Below are positions 17,866-26,100 of a stretch of DNA of 64,000 nt, piece by piece. The stretch spans positions 806,001 through 870,000 of the forward strand of contig NZ_JBHEQA010000002.1 of the NCBI RefSeq assembly GCF_043678055.1, in the 5' to 3' direction. Numbering within the stretch: the stretch's first letter is position 1; every line of letters begins with the position of its first letter. The DNA comes from Spongiimicrobium salis. Its GTDB lineage: Bacteria > Bacteroidota > Bacteroidia > Flavobacteriales > Flavobacteriaceae. The notes under the pieces were generated by a model, which was not told the DNA's origin, searched no databases, and was given only the letters and a program-made list of their open reading frames with translations. A program made the position numbers and the translations under genes.

Positions 17866-17913
17866 ACAATGTACAACTACAATTATAGTATATCGGTCTA
17901 CGTTCGAATCTGA
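17866..17913. repeat. Degenerate left end of the palindromic repeat, copy B
   Basis: ACAATGTACAACTACAATTA and the following CGAATC match copy A (ACAATGTATAACTGCAATTA at 12873, and CGAATCC). It starts 16 bp after the Nmad2-like stop codon, the same relative position as copy A after its gene. Confidence 0.5.
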
Positions 17914-18382
17914 AGACTTCTCCCATTCTTCATACCTTTTAAAAGTCATTTTTTTTAAAACAAAGACTTCCCTATACAGAAGCACCAAGCATCCTTTACA
18001 CTATTTAGCAAATATTACTAAAATTCTTTTTTAAGTAGCTCTTAGGCATCATCCCTGCTTGTGGTAATAAACCGCGGCAGTTCCTTTGAAATTTTGTTTT
18101 TAGCTGTCCCAAAACGCAATTTTGACACATCTGAAATAAAACGATATCACAGAATTAAACCTATTTTTATACTCCTATTTTTCTTTCAATTTATAAAGAA
18201 ATATAATACAAGTACTAAAAAACAAAAGGGAACAATAGTAGTTAACAATAACCCATAGAATTCCAAAATAGAACTACAGGCTTCAAGTAACGGGAAGACC
18301 AAGATCATCAAAATTATAGCCCTATAGACATAGCATGTGAGTGTCTTTAAGTGTTCGCATATCGTATTTATTTAAATTATTC
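17914..18382. other. AT-rich intergenic stretch
   Basis: No gene with coding character is seen in these 469 bp. One open frame on the + strand (18061-18258) has no recognisable motif and looks like chance. The 3' part is presumably the promoter region of the double-glycine peptide, but no good TAnnTTTG box was found. Confidence 0.5.
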
Positions 18383-18385
18383 ATG

Positions 18386-18550
18386 ATGTTAAAACAAATT
18401 TTAAATCTGCAAGGCGTAAAACGATTGGAAAAAAAAGAGAAAGTGCGTATCAAAGGAGGCTTTTTCATTGATTGTTTGGACGATTCCCCACTCTGCTTTT
18501 TACCGGGCTGGGGATGTAATGGACAAGGGGAATGTGTACCGCAGGAGTAA
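18386..18550 (+). CDS. Double-glycine-leader peptide (bacteriocin/RiPP-like precursor)
   Basis: This 54-residue peptide has the flavobacterial double-glycine leader: ILNLQGVKRLEKKEKVRIKGG, broken here as ILNLQGVKRL then EKKEKVRIKGG, ending in GG at residues 24-25. The 29-residue core has four cysteines, a WGCNGQGEC segment and an acidic DD, and could form disulfides or be modified. Leaders of this type are cut after GG by peptidase-containing ABC exporters during export. No such exporter or modifying enzyme lies in this window, so the precursor appears orphan. An ATG one codon upstream (18383) is equally possible. Function is unknown. Confidence 0.72.
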   Translation: MLKQILNLQGVKRLEKKEKVRIKGGFFIDCLDDSPLCFLPGWGCNGQGECVPQE

Positions 18551-18684
18551 GCTTTAGGTATTCCGTTCACTTTTAATCCCCAAAATGATGGATTCCTATG
18601 GCCGTAGACAGTAGCTTATAAGGTTAAACCTGTAATAGGTTTTTACTACATGCCATAGCCATTCATGATGTGGTTTAAAGGAAA

Positions 18685-18726
18685 AATCCCGCCCAGGATA
18701 CGCTGGGCGGGATTCTAATTTTTAGG
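18685..18726. terminator. Strong bidirectional terminator
   Basis: AATCCCGCCCAG (18685-18696) pairs perfectly with CTGGGCGGGATT (18703-18714) around a 6-nt loop. It is flanked by an A-run upstream and by CTAATTTTT downstream. It lies between the + strand peptide gene and the end of the minus-strand surface-protein operon, and could serve both. Confidence 0.85.
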
Positions 18727-18811
18727 ATCTTGGCTTTAAGGAAAACTAAAATCGTACTGGTATTCCTAGGATGTTCGGAGGTACACCAAGTGCCTCTTTC
18801 TCCTATCCATA

Positions 18812-19210
18812 CTACTCGACGAGTTCAAATTCCTGTGCCAATTGGGGCAATCGGATAAAAATTTCATCGGAGAGCTCCGAATTGTCCACTTCTACCCGAT
18901 TCTTGCCTTCCACAAGGGTCACGGGAACAATTTTTGCCCCTAAATTATTAAAGGTTAGACTAAAGGTCTGTCCATTTACATTAAGGGTTACCGTGGTGGG
19001 GGGTTTGGCCCCAGCACCAACCTCGGTAACCAACAAGCGTACCCCATAGTCCAAATCTACCCGTGCACAATCATTCACATCTATTGGAGAACCATTGGCG
19101 TTGACAAATTCAATAAATCCGAGAATGTCGGTTGTTGGCGCTTCTGCGTCTTTTGAACAGCCCATAAGTAATAATAAGCTACCTATTAAGGCATATATCT
19201 TGATCTTCAT
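18812..19210 (-). CDS. Small lipoprotein, last gene of the surface-protein operon
   Basis: This 132-residue protein has a lipoprotein signal (IGSLLLLMGC, Cys about residue 18). The mature part is a small beta-rich domain with the stretch VTLNVNGQTFSLTF and no recognised catalytic motif. The ATG at 19210 is preferred over a GTG three codons upstream. It starts 15 bp after the preceding gene and ends the operon near a strong terminator. It may anchor or assist the giant secreted protein; that is inference from position only. Confidence 0.7.
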   Translation of the reverse strand: MKIKIYALIGSLLLLMGCSKDAEAPTTDILGFIEFVNANGSPIDVNDCARVDLDYGVRLLVTEVGAGAKPPTTVTLNVNGQTFSLTFNNLGAKIVPVTLVEGKNRVEVDNSELSDEIFIRLPQLAQEFELVE

Positions 19211-19225
19211 AATTCGCACTATTTT

Positions 19226-20143
19226 TTATTCAATTGTAATTTCTTTAATGATATCTCCAACTTCTACCGTATAGGTGCCCGCCGGCACATCCCTGAAAAT
19301 TGTACTGCCTTCAAATATGGGCTGTATTTGGGTATCAAAATTATCGGCCCTTAAGCTTACGGATTCGTTTTCAATGGAATATTCTACTTTGATTTCCCCA
19401 TTTAAAAAGCAAACCGAGTTTTTACGGTAAAAACGGGCTACAGGCTCTGGGCGTACACTTACGGTAACCATCCAATCCTGGGTTGAGGAACGGTCTTCTG
19501 ACCGCACCTGAAAACGTATGGGGTTGGAGAAATCAAGCTGTTCTTGCCCCGAAAGCAAGGCTTCTTGCTCCAAGTTGAACAATTGAGCTCCGTCACTTAG
19601 CACAAAGTTGGGCACCAGTTGGGTAATTTGACTCTCGTCTTCTATCTCTATGGCAATGCTCCCATTTTGTATGCTCAGCGTATTCACCTCTGCATTATCA
19701 AAACCAAAATCAAGGATCGCTGTTTCATCATTTAAAACTTGATCGGATATGATAAGGGGCATAAATCGGGAACCGATATTGGCATCGATTTCGAAGGTGA
19801 TACTCGTAGCGGCTTCTACCACCGTATTGGTTGCAGCATCATAAATTCTAAAGTTGATCTCTTCGTCCGTGGTATTGGAAAAAATCGTCATGATGGCAAC
19901 GTAGTCACCTTGGCCCGATTGGATTATAGGGGACGAAACCCCTCTGATCTCGTTTCCGTGAAAGGCCGCTACCCTATGGTTGGCACCCGCAAGATCATTT
20001 CCATTAACATGAAGAAATGCGGTTAAGGTCATGGTAAATTCATAGGAGTTTTCATTCACCTGCCAGTCGGGCACCTGCGCTTCAACAGGCGCCGCTAGCG
20101 TAAAAAGTATAAGGACGATGATGCTTCTAAATAATGGTGTCAT
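19226..20143 (-). CDS. Secreted protein sharing a domain with the giant surface protein
   Basis: This 305-residue secreted protein has a signal peptide (cleavage after APVEAQ). Residues about 25-120 form a domain also found once in the 2858-residue neighbour (about 2345-2435 there). Shared features include W-x-V-x(2)-N/P near the start, VAAFHGNEIRGVSSP against VAAFVGDEVRGVADL, and FRIYDAATNTVVEA against FRIWDASRGQVLEA. A middle segment with ISNPIRFQV-like spacing (DFSNPIRFQVRSEDRSSTQDW) resembles DUF5018-type beta modules; the C-terminus ends in a small beta domain. It overlaps the operon tightly (5 bp after the giant gene). No enzymatic motif is visible. Confidence 0.7.
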   Translation of the reverse strand: MTPLFRSIIVLILFTLAAPVEAQVPDWQVNENSYEFTMTLTAFLHVNGNDLAGANHRVAAFHGNEIRGVSSPIIQSGQGDYVAIMTIFSNTTDEEINFRIYDAATNTVVEAATSITFEIDANIGSRFMPLIISDQVLNDETAILDFGFDNAEVNTLSIQNGSIAIEIEDESQITQLVPNFVLSDGAQLFNLEQEALLSGQEQLDFSNPIRFQVRSEDRSSTQDWMVTVSVRPEPVARFYRKNSVCFLNGEIKVEYSIENESVSLRADNFDTQIQPIFEGSTIFRDVPAGTYTVEVGDIIKEITIE

Positions 20144-20148
20144 ATCGT

Positions 20149-23100
20149 TTAATTCTTAATTAATTTAATTGTAATTGGAGTATTGTCCACAGTTGTTTTC
20201 AGGAAGTATACCCCTGATGGCAGTTGTGGATAAATAGGAATGCTATTCGTTCCTTTATGGGCTTCAACCCCTTTTGTAAATACGGTTTTACCGGTAACAT
20301 CATGGATATACACCATGAGCCGTTGCGCCTCTTGGGCGACAAAATTCAGGGATACTTCGGACTCAAAAGGGTTCGGGTAAATCTTGAACTCTTCTGTGGT
20401 CCCTTGTATGGTTTCTGGAGCCAGTTGGATAGGATTTTCCAATGACCCTAGTAACTGATCTGCGGTATAGCTTACGGAGGTTTTAACCTCTACTTTTTGG
20501 TCTGCATTGCCCAGTTTAAAATAGATGTCATCCCCTTGATTACCGTACAAGGTCATAAAATACAGTTCACTATCCGGAACATCCTTCCTATGTGCCTCTC
20601 CCCTTAGGTTACCCTTATCGTCATAGGCATAAATGGCGCTAAACGCATCGGGAATTTGTAGGATAGCATTCATATTTGTTGAATATTGGGCAAAATCAAC
20701 ATTGGATTTGGCACTTAATTTTCCATCCAAGCCTGATGCCTTATCGGCCTTGGCTATTGTAGCCGTATAGCGCGCACTTCTGGAAAGTACCAGGGCCCCA
20801 GGATATTTAAAATTCTGTGCTTGGGTGGCCCGGATCAAATACCCTTCTCCGGATCGCAAAGAGGTTAAGGTTCCCCTCCATCCCAAATCTGGATCATATA
20901 TCGCAAAACTATTCTGTGACTTGATCAAATCGCCCTCACTGGCACTAAATAATGCCATGGCTTCATTAACAGATACATTTCGGGCTATTGGATAAGGCAA
21001 CCAATTCCAATTTTCCTGTATATCAAAACTGAATTCATCGATATCCACGGGCTGACCTTTTAAGTTCAGGGTCTGCCCCTCTGTCAGGCGAACACGGTAC
21101 ATTTTTGAAGAACTTAAACCTCCGTTGGCACTAATAGTACCCGCCCATTCCCCATTTGAGGGATCGTTGGGGTTTTCTTCATAGATATCCGTTTGTGCCG
21201 GAGCATGGGACAAGATGCGATCTCCTGTGGCCAGGTTCAATCCTTCCGTCAATAGATTCAGGTCGGAAAATCTAGGGTCATTGGTGTTCAAGGACACCCA
21301 GGTCCAACCACTATTCAAATGAATCTCCTGCTCTACATTTTGGGTATTGCTGAACAGGGCCGAATTGGAAAGCGTACCGACTACTTGATTGTTGATAAAC
21401 GGAATAGAAGCGTCCCCATCCAAAGAGGCCTCCAGCACTTGCCCCCTAGAGGCATCCCAAATCCTGAAGGTCAGGGTTTCCCCGGCGCTAATATTACTGT
21501 ATACGGTTAAGAATACAAAGTATTGCTTGAAATCTGGATCGAAGACCAAATCGGCCACACCCCGTACTTCATCCCCCACAAAGGCAGCCACATTATCATA
21601 GACATCTTCGGAGCGTATCCCATCTACCTGTATCCCTCCTATGATATTCATCCCAAAATCAAACTGATTTGGATCTACTGCCCATTCAGGTTCTTCAGCC
21701 AATACACGAACATCCAATATCAGGTTTTGGTCGAAACCAAAATCGGTAATCAAACGAATATTATCCAAATACTCGCCCACACTCAACTCAGCATCTATCC
21801 GTGCCTCTATTTCTATGGTGCTGTTGGGTTCTATGAAACCAGCAGTTTCTTCCAATACCAACCAACTGGGGATATCAGCTATTTCATAAGCTTGCAGTTG
21901 CCCTCCAGAATTCATGAGGGTAAGCGTAAAGGAGGTTGAAGTTCCCAAGGTCTGTGTGGCATCCACAGTTTCTCCTACAAAGCCATTCGCAAACCAATCT
22001 ATTGGATTTCTTTCGTAAAAGGCCGTCCAGGTAATGGGTGATAACTGTTGGTTCCCTGCGGCATCGAACATACGATGCACAGTGATGTCCAAAATCTGTC
22101 CTTCTACCAAGGCCTCACTGGCCAATAAGGGCTCTATGATCATTTCATCCCCATTGATGATATGCGATACACTGAAGTTTTCAATATTCCTCGCCCTCCT
22201 AATAGGAGGCGTATTCTCCGAATAGTTTTCATTGCCTATGATATCAAAAGTACCTAAGGATATCACACCTGTACTTAAACGCTGGGCAAATGTAGGCGTA
22301 CTATCCCCACTTTGGGTCGGGTCCGGTGCATTGAAACGGCTATTGAAAATAAGTCCGATCGTATTGAAATCCACTTCGTTAAAACGGTCTCTATCAATTT
22401 GACTTGCGGATCGCAGGGAATTCCAAATACGAACTTCGTCCAGTTCCCCGCTAAAATGTTGATCTATGGTTTCCTGATTGGCCAAGTTTACAAAACCTCT
22501 TGCGCCCAGCCATAAGGCGTTACCGGAAAAACCTCCAATATTTTCTATACTATTGGAGCTTACCAAGGAGGCATCGATATAGGTTTGTAAGGCGCCCAGT
22601 CTATTGAAAAGGAGTGCCACATGATGCCATTGCCCGTCATTAACGGATTGATTTATGGCTAAATCGTACTGCCGTCCTTCACTGTCAAACACCAAATCTC
22701 CATTGGTATTCAAGCTAATGGCCCATTTGTTATCATTGCCATCGGATTGGTCTGGATCTTCCCCATTCCCTCTACCATTGGATAGTAAAGTACCGCCTTG
22801 TCCACTGCTGGCCCTGACCCAAAAACTTACCGTGGCATCCATTTGATCCGTTAATACTACGGATCCAATGCCCGAGGCCTTCAGGTAATTCGTGGCGCTA
22901 AACTCGTACGAATTTCCATTCGGGAAAATATCCCAATTTGCATTGACAACCGCATGGTTAAAGCGTGCCAAATCTCGGCTAATGGGACCATGTCCCTCAT
23001 GCATGGACCAATAGCCCAATAGTCCCGCCTCATTACCAATCAATTGTGCATTTTGATTGGCCACGGCTCTATTTAGGGTGATAAACTCACCCCATAGGCG

Positions 23101-26100
23101 GAAATCGTGTAGGTTTCCAATAAAATTACTACCTCCAATTTCAATGCTTTCATTATTGGCGATTAAAATTACACCATCATCAAAGCTTTCCGAAGCCACA
23201 ACCCGATCATCTCTATAGATAGCGAGTTGCTGATTTTCTTCACTAAAGGTAAACGTATAGTGATGGAAAAGGTCATCAGCGCGGTTATATCCTCCGCTGA
23301 CCGTTCTGTTTCCAATGGTAAAATAGATCTCATCCGCATTCAGGCCGATTTCAACTCCCCCTTCCTGACGTACTAGGGTGGCCGGGAAGGAAGCCGTGTC
23401 ATCCTTCATCCAAAATTCAATACTAAGATCTCCATTTTGAATGTTCGGTCGTTCAATTCGGACTTCACTAGCCGAATCTGCAAAACGTACGGATACATCA
23501 TTATTTACGGCCAATTGATTGGTCTCTCCCATAATCTCGATTTGGCTAATGGCCGAATTAAAGAAGATAGGTTCATTGAAACGTACCCTTAAGTCCTCCC
23601 CTGCCGATAGGATGCCATCAATAGGGGTTGGGGTTTCAAAGCGGCGTGGTTCATTGAGATCCACCGTACCTCTGGCAATCTCAGAAATAAACTCGGAACC
23701 ATCGGTACAATGGCTTACCACTCGGACTTCATAACTCCCGTCTTGTAGGTTTAAACCAACGATATCCCAGTTGAAATTTACCTCTTGATTGGTATTGTTC
23801 AAATGACTCACACTTGTAGGATCAGCGCCATTATCATTGATTTCCATCGTTAAACGGGCCTCATCCCTGTAATAGGTTTGTAAACGGGTCCAGTTGGGTG
23901 ATGTGGCCGAACGGAATTCCAGATCAATATGATCAAAAGTGGAACTGTTCACATTAAAGCCATTAAAACGAATCGCCTGACTATTGGTAAGCTCATCCCC
24001 ATCATCAAAACCAGCGGTAGGCCTGTTAAACACCCAATTGTCCAAGGGCGCTTGTAGATTTACCGGGGTACAGACCGGGATAAAGGTGGCCGATATTACA
24101 ATTTCACTGCTCACATCATCCCCATCGCATAAGGATTCTAAACGGACCACAATATTCTCATAATCAAAGACCTCAGCAGAACCAGGTTCCAAGGTGAGCA
24201 AAAATTCCGTTTGTTCACCTTCTGGAACATGTAGAATAGTCCCATTAGGTTCCAGGTTAAAAATGGCATTATCTGGATTGGTGGTATTGTCCACAATCAG
24301 TAAAAAGTCGGAATCCGCTCCAGTATCGCTAACGGTATTATTCTCTAGTATTAATCGATATTCGGCCTTCGTATCTACAGGAATTCCCGTTACACTAGCC
24401 TGTCCTACAGTCACCAAAGGTACTTCGTTACGTTGAGTGGCAAAATTTAACCGCTCTCTTGTCTCACCGATCAATTCTGAAATAGGAGACGCATCCGTTA
24501 ATTGGGGATAGAGTCCATTATTATAAAACACGGATAACTCTGGCCCTTCATAGGGACAAGAAGTTCTCCCGCCCAAGGTGGTAAATATAGGTCCATTCCC
24601 ATCAAATAGATTGATCACATCAACACTTAAAAAGTTCCCTAAATCATTGTCTTGCAAGGTGTAGCTAATGGTGGTCGTGTTTTCCTGTTCTTCCGTATTG
24701 GTTTCTGTATCGTTATTTGAGTTCGAAACCGAAGGACTCACCAAGAAACCAGTGTCATTAAGGGCAAAGCCTAGGGTACCCGCTAAAGAAGCATCAATTG
24801 CTACACTAAAAGAGGATTGGTTAGATACTACAGAAGTAGTTTCAACACTACGGGTAAACTCGCCCACCCCAGCATCAAAAGAGATGTTATCCTGAAAATT
24901 ATTTTCAATAAAAGTAGTAAAATCTGGGTCCGTATTTGCTGCAAGTACCTCAGCGCGTACCACTTCACGATCGTTCAACGCTCTAAATTTACTGCGCTCA
25001 TTTTCCAAGATCACCTTACGCCATAAGCGAATCTGTTCTGCATAAAATGGTCGGGGTTGTACGGTATCATCCGTTTCTGGGTCTATTTGCCCATTGTCTA
25101 TAGCCATAATAATAGCTTCCAGTTCGGGAATGACCGTTTCCAACAATTGCTTTTGGGAGAATACAAAGAAGGTATTTGTGGGTTCTTCTACAAATTGAAA
25201 TCCTCTTTGTAAACTAATAAAGATTTCTTCATTGGAAGCATTGGTCAAACGTACATCATCATTTCCATTCAAATTAGTGATACTGGGCACCACATTGTTA
25301 AAGGTGCCATAAAAGAAGTTCTTCGATTGTCCGATGTACAAATCCCCATCGGCCCCAACAAAATTAGGATCACTGCTAGTAGCAATGGTTTGAGAAAAAC
25401 TATAGGTTTTGGTGGCACTGTTCCCGTCTTCTGAAGATAGGGTAGTACTGATGCCCGTAGTAATGTTATTGGTAGACTCACTTTCAATAACAGGACCAGC
25501 CAAACCACCGCCAGCAGCTACCGTTACACCTGCCTTAATTTCTACATCTAGACCTATAGTATTTTCACTTGCTGAATTATACTCCGTGGTAAAGGAAAAG
25601 GTGGTGCCTTCTTCAATAGCCGCAAAACTATTTGATCCCGGAGGGTCACGTAGAATGATGTCCGGAACGTCCGGCCCAGCGGTAACAAAGGTCTGACTGC
25701 CATCAGAAGCCCCTCCTAGGATAATGCCTTGAGGTACAAACAAATTTCCACCAACCGGGAAATCCATGGTACCTATACGTAAATTGGCACTGATCGCTCT
25801 AGTAAAGTCACCACTTACTGCCGGGATTCCTGCTTTAAAGCTATAGATGCGCAGACTATTGTCCTCTTCATCGGTTACTACACGTTCGGAGCCTGCCAAA
25901 GCCAGGTTATTGGTCACATTAAGCTCGCCATCAACAATGGGAACTAAATCCTCCACAGCATTGCCCGGACCATCATTATTGACGTAACGCTCAAAACTTC
26001 GCAATTCAATTTGATATTCCGCAAATTGGGTATATACATTGACCGGATTCCCCCCGATCTGAATGCCCGCGGTATTGAATTCGGTGATGGTTTCATCTTC

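Noticed and set aside
18061..18258. 65-codon open frame on the + strand
   Set aside because: No signal, motif or plausible start region; composition like the surrounding non-coding DNA.
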